Source: Sporosarcina luteola
GTDB lineage: Bacteria > Bacillota > Bacilli > Bacillales_A > Planococcaceae
Assembly (NCBI RefSeq): GCF_023715245.1
Contig: NZ_JAMBNV010000001.1
Span: 868,001 to 932,000, forward strand
DNA length: 64,000 nt
Reading direction: 5' to 3'
In this document: positions 17,471 through 26,725 of the stretch, piece after piece
How the letters are laid out: the number at the start of each line of letters is the position of its first letter
Numbering within the stretch: position 1 is the first letter of the stretch
Program-made: the position numbers and the translations under genes
The notes under the pieces: model-generated
The model's input: only the letters and a program-made list of their open reading frames with translations
Database searches by the model: none
Told to the model about the DNA's origin: nothing

Positions 17471-17484
17471 TGTAACCGGTTACC
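17471..17484 (+). promoter_or_regulatory. LacI-family operator copy 3
   Basis: TGTAACCGGTTACC, identical to copy 2, lies 27 bp before the repressor gene. A TTGACT at 17439 with CACTAT 19 bp downstream is a weak candidate promoter that would be covered by repressor bound here, giving autoregulation. Confidence 0.75.
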
Positions 17485-17510
17485 GATAATTACCAATGGA
17501 GTGATTTGGA

Positions 17511-18485
17511 ATGGCTTCTATTAGGGATGTTGCAAAACATGCAAGCGTATCCGTTGCAACCGTGTCACGAGTGTTAAATGACAAAGGGTATGTGAGTGCA
17601 GAAACACGGAAGAAAGTGGAGGCTGCTATCGCGGAACTAAACTATCGACCGAATGAAGTTGCAAGAAGCTTGTTCAAAAAGCAATCGAAAACGATCGGAT
17701 TAATTCTGCCGGATATTATGAATCCATTCTTTCCTGAATTAGCCCGAGCGATTGAAGATACTGCATCCAAACTAGGATATACCGTGATTTTATGCAATTC
17801 CGATGAAGATGAGGAAAAAGCACAGCGGTACGTAGACGTTTTGCTCCAGAAATATGTAGATGGCATTATCATTTCCTCCAACACAATACAGGAAAAAACG
17901 ATTCGTGAACTGACTATACCTGTCGTTTGCATAGACAGGGAAATTAGTAAAGATATCCCGACAATTGTCGTTGATAATAAAAACGGCGCGCGAATGGCTA
18001 CGCGCTTTTTAAGAGAAAAAGGTCGTAGGAAAATCGCTCATATTAGAGGGCCGCTCGATATAGTAAACGCCAATGAGCGTTGCGAAGGCTATCGAGAAGT
18101 AGTGGCAGACGAACAATGGTTCAGAGAAAGTTATATCGTCAATGGAAACTACCGTATGGAAACGGCAACAGAGGCGGTGCTTGAGCTTTTACGGCAGCAT
18201 TCCGAAATTGATGGGATTTTCGCAGCGAATGACACGATGGCGATTGGTGCGATGAAAGCCGCCTACCAGCATGGATTGAAGGTTCCTGAAGAGATTTCGA
18301 TCATTGGATTTGACGGCATTGCTTTAGGGAAGGCATCAATACCAGAACTGACAACGATCGAACAGCCTTTGTATGAGTTAGGGCAGAAGGCGGCAAAGGT
18401 GCTCATCAAGCTCATAAAAGGGCAAAATATCGAAAAAACATTTTATCAATTTGATGTTCAATTAGTGGAAAGAGATTCAACGTAA
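17511..18485 (+). CDS. LacI-family transcriptional repressor (RbsR-like)
   Basis: A 324-residue LacI/GalR regulator. IRDVAKHASVSVATVSRVLN is the N-terminal helix-turn-helix, NYRPNEVARSL the hinge helix, and IGLILPDIMNPFFPELARAI begins the periplasmic-binding-protein-like core. FAANDTMAIGAM and SIIGFDGI are typical of the second lobe. It lies inside the operon it presumably controls, between transporter and ribokinase genes, and the three TGTAACCGGTTACC-type sites around it are its likely targets. Ribose or a nucleoside-derived sugar is the probable inducer. Confidence 0.9.
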   Translation: MASIRDVAKHASVSVATVSRVLNDKGYVSAETRKKVEAAIAELNYRPNEVARSLFKKQSKTIGLILPDIMNPFFPELARAIEDTASKLGYTVILCNSDEDEEKAQRYVDVLLQKYVDGIIISSNTIQEKTIRELTIPVVCIDREISKDIPTIVVDNKNGARMATRFLREKGRRKIAHIRGPLDIVNANERCEGYREVVADEQWFRESYIVNGNYRMETATEAVLELLRQHSEIDGIFAANDTMAIGAMKAAYQHGLKVPEEISIIGFDGIALGKASIPELTTIEQPLYELGQKAAKVLIKLIKGQNIEKTFYQFDVQLVERDST

Positions 18486-18501
18486 GGAGGGTGGAATTAT
18501 C

Positions 18502-19386
18502 ATGGGACAAGCTCCTAACATAACAATCGTCGGAAGCATCAATATGGACATCGTGACGATTACCGATCAATTGCCTAAAATGGGCGAAACGATACTCGGT
18601 CAGCAGTTTCAAATGAATCCAGGTGGTAAGGGTGCAAACCAAGCAGTCGCGTCCGCGAGACTTGGCGCAGCCGTTCAAATGATTGGCTGTGTAGGTGAAG
18701 ATCTTTTCGGTAATGAGATGATCGCACACCTTAACAGCGAAGGCGTTGACGTGAGCAATGTGGAACAAGTTGCTCCACAGACTGGAACTGCTTCCATCAC
18801 CGTTTCTAATAAAGATAATAATATCATTGTTGTTCCGGGTGCGAATAATCATGTAACAGCTTCATTCGTCGAAGCTAAGAGAGACGTAATTGCAGCGAGT
18901 GACATTCTAATTCTGCAACTTGAGATACCGTTGGAAGGTGTCCAAAAGGCAGTTGAAATTGCGAAGGAAAATGGCGTGATTGTCATATTGAATCCGGCTC
19001 CTATCCGTGAGCTGCCAGCTGATCTACTGAATAAAGTCGATTATTTAACTCCGAACGAACATGAGATTAAGCATTTGACTACTGAGGAAAATCATGCGGA
19101 ACTTATTGAGAAGGTGATCCTGACTAAAGGCAGTGAAGGTGTTTCTTATTTCCAGAAGGGCAAGGAGATGAACATACCGGCTTACACCATTGACGTTGTA
19201 GATACGACGGGTGCTGGCGATTCATTCAATGCCGGCTTTGCTGTGGCCTTAGGGCAAGGGTTATCTGTAGAAGCTGCTTGTCTTTATGGCAATGCAGTAG
19301 CTGCTTTATCGACGACAAGGCTCGGCGCACAAACGGGAATGCCAACTGCTCCTGAAGTGCAGGAGTTTCTAATCAATAAAAACTAA
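18502..19386 (+). CDS. rbsK: Ribokinase
   Basis: A 294-residue PfkB-family sugar kinase. GSINMDIVTI opens the protein, NPGGKGANQAVASARLGA is the first PfkB signature with the ribokinase-type GGKGANQ, and DTTGAGDSFNAGF is the second, with the catalytic Asp in GAGD. It phosphorylates ribose at O5. In this operon the ribose comes from nucleoside hydrolysis by the next gene product. AAGGAGG precedes the ATG. Confidence 0.92.
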   Translation: MGQAPNITIVGSINMDIVTITDQLPKMGETILGQQFQMNPGGKGANQAVASARLGAAVQMIGCVGEDLFGNEMIAHLNSEGVDVSNVEQVAPQTGTASITVSNKDNNIIVVPGANNHVTASFVEAKRDVIAASDILILQLEIPLEGVQKAVEIAKENGVIVILNPAPIRELPADLLNKVDYLTPNEHEIKHLTTEENHAELIEKVILTKGSEGVSYFQKGKEMNIPAYTIDVVDTTGAGDSFNAGFAVALGQGLSVEAACLYGNAVAALSTTRLGAQTGMPTAPEVQEFLINKN

Positions 19387-19404
19387 GTAAGAGGAGTGAG
19401 TGGT

Positions 19405-20337
19405 TTGAAAAAGGTCATTTTAGACGTGGATACGGGTGTAGATGATGCACTCGCCATCCTTTATGCAGTTAATAGTAAACAACTAGATATTCTTGGGATT
19501 ACAGCAGTTTCCGGTAATGTCCCGCTCGAGCAAGTGAATATCAACACCAATAGAATTGTGAAGCTGTTGGGAGTGGAAGACCAAATCAACGTGTATAAAG
19601 GTGCAGACCGTCCACTCTTAAAACAGCCTTATCACGAGTTCCGGGTACACGGGAATGACGGCGTCGGCGGAGCGCTTGACGATATCGCGATTGATATTCC
19701 TGATCATGATGTCTTTGCTCCGGACTTTATTATTGAGCAAGCGAAAAAGCATAAAGGTGAACTTACGCTAATTGCAGTCGGCCCTCTTACGAACGTTGCG
19801 TTGGCTGTACGTAAAGAGCCAAGATTGGCAGAATGGCTGAAAGAAGTCATCATTATGGGTGGCCTCGTCCAATCAGCGGGAAGAGGAAATACGATCCCAA
19901 CATCTGAATTCAATATTTATGCCGATGCAGAAGCAGCAAAAATCGTTTTCCATTCAGGAATGAACATTACGTTAGTAAGTTTAGACGTAACGAGACAAGT
20001 GTTGCTAACAGAAGAGCATATCGAGGAATTGAAAGGTACGAAGTATTACGATTTTGTTAAGCAAAGCACTGTCGATTACAGACAATTTTCGATTAACCTC
20101 TACGGTATAAATGGCTGCGCGTTGCACGATCCATTGTCGGTCGGTGTCGCTCTAGATCCGACGTTCGTTCAAACAGAAAAATATTATGTCGATGTAGAAA
20201 CACAATCCGAACTAAGCTACGGACAAACGATCTGTGACTTCAGGAACATCCTGAAGAAAGAACCAAACGTCAACATCTGTGTTGGTGTAGACAGCGAAAG
20301 ATTCCTACAAAATTTCTTAGAGTACTTAAAAAGATAA
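19405..20337 (+). CDS. Inosine/uridine-preferring nucleoside hydrolase
   Basis: 310 residues from TTG 19405, whose ribosome site GAGGAG at 19391-19396 is 8 nt upstream; a GTG at 19396 overlaps that site. VILDVDTGVDDA is the N-terminal Ca2+-binding Asp cluster (DxDxxxDD) of nucleoside hydrolases, and HDPLSVGVALDP near residue 240 supplies the last calcium Asp. It cleaves ribonucleosides to base and free ribose. Together with the transporter and ribokinase this makes a complete route from external nucleoside to ribose-5-phosphate and free base. Confidence 0.9.
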   Translation: MKKVILDVDTGVDDALAILYAVNSKQLDILGITAVSGNVPLEQVNINTNRIVKLLGVEDQINVYKGADRPLLKQPYHEFRVHGNDGVGGALDDIAIDIPDHDVFAPDFIIEQAKKHKGELTLIAVGPLTNVALAVRKEPRLAEWLKEVIIMGGLVQSAGRGNTIPTSEFNIYADAEAAKIVFHSGMNITLVSLDVTRQVLLTEEHIEELKGTKYYDFVKQSTVDYRQFSINLYGINGCALHDPLSVGVALDPTFVQTEKYYVDVETQSELSYGQTICDFRNILKKEPNVNICVGVDSERFLQNFLEYLKR

Positions 20338-20341
20338 TGAA

Positions 20342-20380
20342 AAAATCCCGCCAGGCTATAAGCCAACAGCGGGATTTTCT
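20342..20380 (+). terminator. Terminator after the nucleoside operon
   Basis: AAAATCCCGC and GCGGGATTTT form a 10-bp stem around a loop with a small internal GCT/AGC pairing. Very similar stems occur at 24334-24376. Confidence 0.85.
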
Positions 20381-20446
20381 GTCTGTTCAGTAATTAAAAA
20401 CCAGCCTTCAAACGAGTAGTTAACTCGATGGAATAGCTGATTTTTA

Positions 20447-20455
20447 TGTTATACT
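20447..20455 (+). promoter_or_regulatory. Extended -10 promoter for the antiporter gene
   Basis: TGTTATACT matches the extended -10 pattern TGnTATAaT; no good -35 is visible. A CGAGTAGTTAACTCG inverted repeat lies just upstream (about 20414-20428). Confidence 0.45.
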
Positions 20456-20523
20456 AATATGCTTGCAGGTACCTGTTTTGAACTGGAACCAACTAATGAA
20501 AATGATAAAGTTGAGGAATGCAT

Positions 20524-21822
20524 ATGTCGAATGAACAATTGAAAAAAGGGAGTCTTTTGGCGTTTTTGCCGCTCATTGTCTTTGTTATCCTATTTATCGG
20601 CTCAGGAATCGTGACGAAAGACTTTTACAATATGCCTTTGAACGTCGCGATGCTTATCGCGGCTGCTGTGGCGCTTACGATGAATCGGCGGGAGACGTTT
20701 AGTAAAAAGGTAGATGTTTTTATGAAGCATGCGGGGCATCCGAATATCATTTTAATGGCTGTCATTTTTCTTTTGGCGGGTGCCTTTGCGGGCGTTGCAA
20801 AAGGGATGGGGGCAGTTGAATCGACGGTCAATCTTGGACTGTCGTTGCTGCCCGCGAATTTGCTTATAGTCGGCTTGTTTGTCATCGGCTGTTTCATATC
20901 AATTTCGATGGGGACGTCAATGGGCACAATTGTCGCGTTGGCTCCCATCGGTGTAGGGATTGCCGCGCAAACGGACGTCCCCTTGGCGCTCGCCATGGCA
21001 ACGGTCATTGGCGGCGCGATGTTCGGAGATAATTTATCGATGATTTCGGATACGACGATTGCGGCGGTCCGAACGCAACAGACAAAAATGAAGGACAAGT
21101 TCAAAGTGAACTTCTTCATCGTTGTTCCGGGTGCGATAGTGACCATGATTCTCCTCGCTCTGTTGACGCATGGCAATTCAGCGGAATTAACGGGTGAATA
21201 TCCATTCGAATTGATTAAGATCTTGCCGTATGTGGCTGTTTTAGTTGCGGCATTACTCGGTGCGCATGTTTTGATTGTGCTAGTCGGCGGTACGGTTTTC
21301 GCGGGTATCATTGGACTGTTGGATGGTTCCTACGATCTGGCTAGTTTCTTGCAGACGGCATCAGCCGGCATTATGTCGATGGAGGACTTGGCAATTGTCT
21401 CCATTTTAATCGGAGGAATCGTCGGGATCATTCAGCATAATGGAGGTCTTGATTACTTATTGCGAGTGATTACGAGCAAGATCAAGTCGAAAAAAGGTGC
21501 CGAATTCGGGATTGCAGGCTTAGTGAGTGCAGCGGATATTGCAACCGCCAATAATACAATCGCAATCATCATTACGGGTCCGGTCGCAAAACGCATCGCG
21601 GATGAATACGGCATCGATCCCCGCAAGTCGGCCAGTTTGCTTGATACATTCTCTAGCGTCTGGCAAGGCGTCTTGCCGTACGGTGTCCAAGTATTGGCAG
21701 CCGCGGGACTAGCTGCGATTTCACCGTTAAGCATCATCGTTTATTCGTTTTATCCTGTATTGATGGGGATTTGCTGTGTCGTTGCGATATTGATTGGTTA
21801 TCCACGGTTTAAAAAAGCATAG
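20524..21822 (+). CDS. NhaC-family Na+/H+ antiporter-like transporter
   Basis: 432 residues from ATG 20524; the ATG at 20518 touches the GAGGAA site, so the second is preferred. It is a highly hydrophobic protein with about 11-12 membrane spans. SISMGTSMGTIVALAPIG and GGAMFGDNLSMISDTTIAA are the NhaC/ArsB-NhaD superfamily signatures with conserved Asp and Ser in membrane segments, and ATANNTIAIII is the second repeat. It probably exchanges Na+ for H+, though members of this group also carry malate/lactate or amino acids. It stands alone between terminators. Confidence 0.85.
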   Translation: MSNEQLKKGSLLAFLPLIVFVILFIGSGIVTKDFYNMPLNVAMLIAAAVALTMNRRETFSKKVDVFMKHAGHPNIILMAVIFLLAGAFAGVAKGMGAVESTVNLGLSLLPANLLIVGLFVIGCFISISMGTSMGTIVALAPIGVGIAAQTDVPLALAMATVIGGAMFGDNLSMISDTTIAAVRTQQTKMKDKFKVNFFIVVPGAIVTMILLALLTHGNSAELTGEYPFELIKILPYVAVLVAALLGAHVLIVLVGGTVFAGIIGLLDGSYDLASFLQTASAGIMSMEDLAIVSILIGGIVGIIQHNGGLDYLLRVITSKIKSKKGAEFGIAGLVSAADIATANNTIAIIITGPVAKRIADEYGIDPRKSASLLDTFSSVWQGVLPYGVQVLAAAGLAAISPLSIIVYSFYPVLMGICCVVAILIGYPRFKKA

Positions 21823-21868
21823 GTGTAAAATAAAACCCCTTGAAATTACAACGGTTTAAGGGGAAGGG

Positions 21869-21897
21869 ACAGTTTTGTTACTGTTTCTTTTTTTTAT
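21869..21897 (+). terminator. Candidate terminator after the antiporter gene
   Basis: ACAGT/ACTGT form a short stem followed by a T-rich run. A separate CCCCTT/AAGGGG hairpin precedes it at 21835-21862. Both are short, so the call is tentative. Confidence 0.45.
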
Positions 21898-21962
21898 TCA
21901 TTCCATTTTTGAACACAGGGATAAGTTGCTCGGTTGAAAAAGTAATCGGCAAATAAAAAGTC

Positions 21963-21998
21963 GTCCAGAAAGTCGCTGAATTGATTTTCTGGACGCTT
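21963..21998 (-). terminator. Bidirectional terminator between antiporter and chemoreceptor 1
   Basis: CGTCCAGAAA and TTTTCTGGACG form a strong stem. T-runs flank it on both strands (CTTTTTAT on plus, GACTTTTTATTT on minus), so it can serve the plus-strand antiporter and the minus-strand chemoreceptor that ends at 22021. Confidence 0.8.
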
Positions 21999-22020
21999 TT
22001 TATATAATCATTCAATTAGA

Positions 22021-24018
22021 TCAAAATGTAAATCGATGTACCGTTTTACTCAAATCCTCGCTAAGTGCTGTCAACGTTTCTGCAGCCTCGGTTACTGTTT
22101 GAATCGCGCGTAACTGTTCTTCTGATGACGCACTAACTTCTTCGCAAGCTGCTGCGGTTTCTTGTGAAGTGGCTGCCATTGTTTGGATTGTTTCGCTCAC
22201 TTCGTCTTTGTAGACGGCAACTTTTTGAATCTCCTCGTAGATTGAGCTGATGGATGATTCCATATCGGACATGACTGCAGTTAATTGATCGAAAGTTGCT
22301 TCGGTGTCGTTGACGACATGGCCTTGTTTACGGAAGTTTTCCCTTGTGTCAATCATTTGTTGAGAGACTTGTTGAGCGCCTTCTTGTAATTCAATGACAG
22401 TCGTTTTTACCTCTTCCGTCGATCGAACCGATTGTTCAGCCAATTTACGGACTTCATCTGCAACGACTGCAAAGCCTTTGCCGTGTTCTCCGGCACGTGC
22501 TGCTTCAATGCTTGCATTCAGTGCTAGCAGATTTGTTTGTGATGAAATCTCGGTGATTGTTTCCATGACACCGCCGATAGCCTTCACTCTTTCTTCGAGT
22601 GTGTCAATTACGTCGGCCATGGACCGCATTTCAATCTCCCAGTCTCCAAAAGATTGTTTTAACTCGTTCATTTGCATTTGTCCATTGGAATTCATGTCAC
22701 TGACCCTTGTGGCAAGTTCCTGCATTTGGGCCGCTTTCTTCTCAATTCCATTGATTTCCTTACCTAATAATTCGGCTTGCTCCGTAACTGCTTCAGCATC
22801 TTCAGCAGAGCGGGATGCACCATTCGCGATTTCTCCGACAGCGTGAGCGACTTCATTGCTTGAGGCGTTTGTTTCCTCCGCGGTTGCGCTTAAGGTTTCA
22901 GAACGTGAGTGTACGTCCTCTGCAGATTGATTGACGACAGCGATTACAGCATTTGTGTCTTCAATCATTTTATTGAAGTAGTTTCCAAGTTCACCGATTT
23001 CATCTTTTGTTTTAATGGAAGATCTGACAGTCAAATCACCGTTAGAAACTGCTTGCATAAGTGTTTTCAGCTTGCCGATTGGTTTTACTGTGCGGTTGAT
23101 GATCGGGTAAAGGACTGCGATGAGTAATACTAAAATACCTCCGGCAATAATGATCATGCCAAATCGCATAGAGTTTGCTAACAGATCAATTTCTTTCGTA
23201 TCGTATATCGCGGCTACCTTCCATCCTAAGCTGGACACTGTCGCAAATGTATTGACTCTTGAAACGCCGTCATCAGTGTATTGAATTTCGCGGCGTTCGC
23301 TACCGCTTTGATAATCATACATTTCAGCTACGTAGGGCAAGTCGATTATATTTTCCCCTGCCAATTCTGGATGCACCATCGCTGTTCCTTCTGCATCGAA
23401 AAGTGCGATAAATCCGTTATGGCCAATGTCCTTATTCGAAACAGTTGCTGCCAATTTGTCCATACGAATATCAAGACCTAACACGCCGACAAGCTCCCCA
23501 TTTTTTTGAACTGCTTTTATAGCGCTGATTGTGTATTCGCCTGTCGCACGGTCTATATGCGGTTCTGTCCAATAAACTTTATCGGGATTTGCGGCCGCTT
23601 CTTGGTACCATTCATACTCAGTTGGATTATAGTCACTGCCCAAATCAGCGTTTGGAACGGTTAGCATCTCTTTCGATGGCAAAGCGAAATATAGCATAGA
23701 CGTATTATCATATAAAGTTTGGAATGAATAGAATTCCTGTTCCATTGCGGTTATGTATTCTTCAAAATTGCCATCTACATTAGCAAAATCCGTTACGTAA
23801 GAGGAATTAGCCAACTGAGTGAGCCCTTTCTCATGCAAATCAATGAAGTTTTCAACATAAGAACCTATTTCATGTACAAGCACTTCACTTTGCATGATTA
23901 GATTTTCCCTTGTTTTATCCTTCACATGAATACTTGAAAGTACAGTCATGAGAGTCATGCCGATAATGAACAAGACTGATACTGTAACGATGATTTTGGT
24001 TTTAATTGACGTAAACAT
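22021..24018 (-). CDS. Methyl-accepting chemotaxis protein with dCache-type sensor (copy 1)
   Basis: 665 residues from ATG 24018 with AGAAGGTG upstream; an in-frame ATG at 24075 falls within the sigma-D promoter region and is rejected. One membrane span lies at about residues 7-29, an extracellular double-Cache region at about 35-275 (YFALPSKEM and [17 protein letters not shown] are typical), a second span at about 280-302, then HAMP and a long coiled-coil signalling domain. The hairpin tip contains [20 protein letters not shown], the universal CheA/CheW contact region. It is a close paralogue of the protein at 24383-26365, sharing the same layout and similar membrane anchors. Confidence 0.93.
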   Translation of the reverse strand: MFTSIKTKIIVTVSVLFIIGMTLMTVLSSIHVKDKTRENLIMQSEVLVHEIGSYVENFIDLHEKGLTQLANSSYVTDFANVDGNFEEYITAMEQEFYSFQTLYDNTSMLYFALPSKEMLTVPNADLGSDYNPTEYEWYQEAAANPDKVYWTEPHIDRATGEYTISAIKAVQKNGELVGVLGLDIRMDKLAATVSNKDIGHNGFIALFDAEGTAMVHPELAGENIIDLPYVAEMYDYQSGSERREIQYTDDGVSRVNTFATVSSLGWKVAAIYDTKEIDLLANSMRFGMIIIAGGILVLLIAVLYPIINRTVKPIGKLKTLMQAVSNGDLTVRSSIKTKDEIGELGNYFNKMIEDTNAVIAVVNQSAEDVHSRSETLSATAEETNASSNEVAHAVGEIANGASRSAEDAEAVTEQAELLGKEINGIEKKAAQMQELATRVSDMNSNGQMQMNELKQSFGDWEIEMRSMADVIDTLEERVKAIGGVMETITEISSQTNLLALNASIEAARAGEHGKGFAVVADEVRKLAEQSVRSTEEVKTTVIELQEGAQQVSQQMIDTRENFRKQGHVVNDTEATFDQLTAVMSDMESSISSIYEEIQKVAVYKDEVSETIQTMAATSQETAAACEEVSASSEEQLRAIQTVTEAAETLTALSEDLSKTVHRFTF

Positions 24019-24063
24019 AGGTGCACCTTCTCTTTCTATAGGTAAAATTACATACAACCTTTC

Positions 24064-24090
24064 ATTTCGGACCATTACGAAAAATGTTTA
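24064..24090 (-). promoter_or_regulatory. Sigma-D (flagellar) promoter for chemoreceptor 1
   Basis: On the minus strand TAAA (24090-24087) is followed after exactly 15 nt by TCCGAAAT (24071-24064), matching the sigma-D pattern TAAA-N15-GCCGATAT at 10 of 12 positions. It lies about 45 bp before the chosen start. Confidence 0.7.
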
Positions 24091-24168
24091 GCTATTATTA
24101 AATAATAATAGTGTTCATAATTTGTTTACTATTTTAATATTGAAAAGGAAGCGATTTCAGAATCTTTT

Positions 24169-24316
24169 CGGTGCCTGTGTGAGAAACTATTCAGACTATG
24201 CACTACAATTGTATAATCAAAACCAACAAGACAGCTGTCTCAACTGATGGTTGACAGATATATGTATTTTTATCAATTTAGATGAATTGTCATAAATGTG
24301 TGATGCACAGGCACCG
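24169..24316. repeat. 148-bp intergenic element, copy 1, with 11-bp terminal inverted repeats
   Basis: Begins CGGTGCCTGTG and ends with its complement CACAGGCACCG. An equally long copy lies at 26491-26638 in the same orientation. The outer 57 bp on the left and about 44 bp on the right are nearly identical between copies, while the middle is diverged. No open frame of note. It could be a MITE-like element or a structured leader upstream of the chemoreceptor genes. Confidence 0.8.
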
Positions 24317-24333
24317 ATTTGAAGAGTTTACAA

Positions 24334-24376
24334 TAAAAAAATCCCGCCTGGCGAATAGCCAATGCGGGATTTATTT
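24334..24376 (-). terminator. Terminator after chemoreceptor 2
   Basis: On the minus strand, AAATCCCGC pairs with GCGGGATTT and is followed by TTTTT. It is placed just past the stop at 24383 and closely resembles the terminator at 20342-20380. Confidence 0.85.
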
Positions 24377-24382
24377 GTTGTT

Positions 24383-26365
24383 TCACATTTTAAACCGATC
24401 AATTGCAAGGTTCAGTTTTTCACTTAAGTCTGTCAGTGTTTCTGCAGCATCTGTGACGGATTGGATTGCACGTAGCTGCTCGTCGGTTGAGGCGCTGACT
24501 TCCTCGCATGCTGCCGCTGTTTCTTGGGATGTGGCCGCCATCGTCTGGATCGTCATCGTAACTTCATCCTTATGACGGGCTACGCTATGAATTTCATTGG
24601 AAATCGAGTCGATTGAAGCTTGCATCGTCTCCATTAAATCGGATAGTTGGGCGAATGTCTTTTCCGTTTCTTGGACGACGCTTTCTTGGTCACGGAATGT
24701 AGTGATTGTTTCATCCATCTGGGATGTTACGAGTCGTGACTCTTCTTGCAATTGCAGGACGGTCACTTTGACTTCTTCCGTAGCACGTGCGGACAATTCC
24801 GCAAGTTTCCGGACTTCTTCTGCGACGACCGCAAAGCCTTTTCCGTGTTCGCCTGCGCGAGCTGCTTCAATGCTTGCGTTCAGTGCGAGAAGATTCGTCT
24901 GTGAAGAAATGTCAGTGATCGTTTCCATGACGCCGCCGATCTCCTTAACCTTTTCGCCGAGCGTACTAATTGCATCGTTCATCGACTTCAGATTTGTGCC
25001 TGATGATTCGAATGTCTGTTGAAGATTGTGCATTTGGGTTTGTCCGTTCGCGTTCATCTCTCCTGTATGCTCCGCGATTGTCTTCATTGAAATCGCGCGT
25101 TCTGTAATGTCATTAATTTGCCGCCCGAGTTCATCGGACTTTTCCGTGACCGTTTCGGCATCTTCCGCTGATCTTGAAGCGCCATGTGCGATTTCATTGA
25201 CAGCATGTGCAACTTCCGAGCTGGATGCACTCGTCTCTTCTGCCACGGCACTCAAACTTTCCGAGTTTGTCCTGACATTGTCCGCGGATTGATTGACGAC
25301 GGAAATGATGTCATGCATGTTGGCAATCATTTTGTTGAAGTTTTCGCCAAGCTGTCCAATCTCATCTTTCGTATGGATATCTGATTGAACGGTCAAATCA
25401 CCTTTTGCAACGTCATCCATCAAGCTTCGGAGACGGGCAATCGGTTTCAACATCCTACTAATGAGGAAGTACAGGCCAATTCCGACAACTGCGAGTGTGA
25501 TAATAGATATGATGAAAATGGAAAGTAACAGCTGCCGGGACATTTCCATAAGTTTATTCTGTTCATAGACTGTGCTGACCTTCCAACCAAACTCGGGGAT
25601 TGTCGAATGGACACTGATCAACTTTTTGCCATTCTCATCTTTGAATGCCTCATCCCCCTGATCCCAACTGTACATATTCTTGACATAGGCAGTCTCCATC
25701 AAGTTTTCCCCGCTTAACGTCGGGTGTGCAATCGCCGTGCCGTTTTCGTCAAAAAGTGTGGAATAGCCATCATGCGGAATATATGTCGAGTTCAGCATGT
25801 CGGTGATCGCGGACAACATGAGGTCAACCCCGGCCACACCGACTACTCTTCCATTCTTCTCGACAGCAATGGAAGCAGTAATCATGAAGTCGCCGCTGAC
25901 CTCATCGATGTATGGTGACGACCATTGAACCTTGCCTGGTTCACCAATCGCAATTTCATACCATGGACGGCTCGTCGGATCGAAGCCGCTTAAATCGGAC
26001 ACCGGGTAGATGACCGTATGCTTGGATGGTTGTGCATAATAGACTGCCACTGCATCGGAATAGACTTCCAAAAAGCTTTCCAGTCTTTGAATCAGCTCCG
26101 CTTCACTTACATTTGAGCCTCTAGGGCCAGTGAAGTTCATGATTTCATCCGAATCGATAAGTGCATCAACGCCTTTCGAATATTGTGCAAGAAAGTTCTC
26201 TACAGCGTGCCCGATCTGGTTAGAAATGGCATCACTTGAATCGATGACGCTTTCCAACGAACGTTTCTTCACTTGTCCATTGAGCATGAATGCCATGAGT
26301 ACAGTTCCCACAAAGAATAAAATAAGAGCCGCAAAGATGATTTTTGTTTTTAGCGATTTGGCCAT
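24383..26365 (-). CDS. Methyl-accepting chemotaxis protein with dCache-type sensor (copy 2)
   Basis: 660 residues from ATG 26365, with GGGGAAAT upstream. Spans at about residues 8-28 and 283-305 enclose a double-Cache sensor: [20 protein letters not shown] and [20 protein letters not shown] are characteristic, with the DxxGxx turn seen in amino-acid and carboxylate-binding Cache domains. HAMP and the methyl-accepting domain follow, with [20 protein letters not shown] at the tip. Sensor sequences of the two receptors differ far more than their signalling domains, as expected for paralogues with different ligands. Two intact genes in tandem, each with the same upstream element, point to duplication of the whole unit. 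Confidence 0.93.
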   Translation of the reverse strand: MAKSLKTKIIFAALILFFVGTVLMAFMLNGQVKKRSLESVIDSSDAISNQIGHAVENFLAQYSKGVDALIDSDEIMNFTGPRGSNVSEAELIQRLESFLEVYSDAVAVYYAQPSKHTVIYPVSDLSGFDPTSRPWYEIAIGEPGKVQWSSPYIDEVSGDFMITASIAVEKNGRVVGVAGVDLMLSAITDMLNSTYIPHDGYSTLFDENGTAIAHPTLSGENLMETAYVKNMYSWDQGDEAFKDENGKKLISVHSTIPEFGWKVSTVYEQNKLMEMSRQLLLSIFIISIITLAVVGIGLYFLISRMLKPIARLRSLMDDVAKGDLTVQSDIHTKDEIGQLGENFNKMIANMHDIISVVNQSADNVRTNSESLSAVAEETSASSSEVAHAVNEIAHGASRSAEDAETVTEKSDELGRQINDITERAISMKTIAEHTGEMNANGQTQMHNLQQTFESSGTNLKSMNDAISTLGEKVKEIGGVMETITDISSQTNLLALNASIEAARAGEHGKGFAVVAEEVRKLAELSARATEEVKVTVLQLQEESRLVTSQMDETITTFRDQESVVQETEKTFAQLSDLMETMQASIDSISNEIHSVARHKDEVTMTIQTMAATSQETAAACEEVSASTDEQLRAIQSVTDAAETLTDLSEKLNLAIDRFKM

Positions 26366-26405
26366 AACTATTTCCCCTTATTAGTAAATTTGGTCTATAT
26401 TCTTT

Positions 26406-26432
26406 ATTTCGACAAAATCTGATGCGATTCAA
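26406..26432 (-). promoter_or_regulatory. Weak sigma-D-like promoter for chemoreceptor 2
   Basis: GTCGAAAT (26413-26406 on the minus strand) resembles the sigma-D -10 GCCGATAT. The 15-nt spacer ends at TTGA, a poor -35. It occupies the same place relative to the gene as the better site upstream of chemoreceptor 1. Confidence 0.4.
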
Positions 26433-26490
26433 GTGATATCCCGACCGGGTGAATAATATATTTATGCTATTAATATTATCTGAATCTTTT

Positions 26491-26638
26491 CGGTGCCTGT
26501 GTAAGAAACTATTCAGACTATGCACTACAATTGTATAATCAAAACCATTAAGTCGGCTGTTTCAACTGTTTGTTTACAGATGTCCGTATTAATATTAATT
26601 TAGATGAATTGTCATAAATGTGTGATGCACAGGCACCG
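26491..26638. repeat. 148-bp intergenic element, copy 2
   Basis: Same ends (CGGTGCCTGTG ... CACAGGCACCG), length and orientation as the copy at 24169-24316. It lies between the promoter of chemoreceptor 2 and the plus-strand gene at 26726. Downstream of it TATAAT at 26696-26701 may be the -10 of that gene. Confidence 0.8.
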
Positions 26639-26725
26639 AAAACTGAATAATGAACAAGTTTTCCGGAATTTTCATTCATTTGTTTAAAAGTGTCGTATAA
26701 TAAAAGAAAAAACGGGGGAATTCCA

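Noticed and set aside
20625-21311. Minus-strand gene opposite the antiporter
   Set aside because: Shadow of a membrane protein gene; composition is Ala/Thr/Pro-rich without domain features.
24169-24316. Cyclic-di-GMP or other known riboswitch upstream of the chemoreceptors
   Set aside because: The conserved GEMM core (tetraloop and receptor segments) is not recognisable on either strand.
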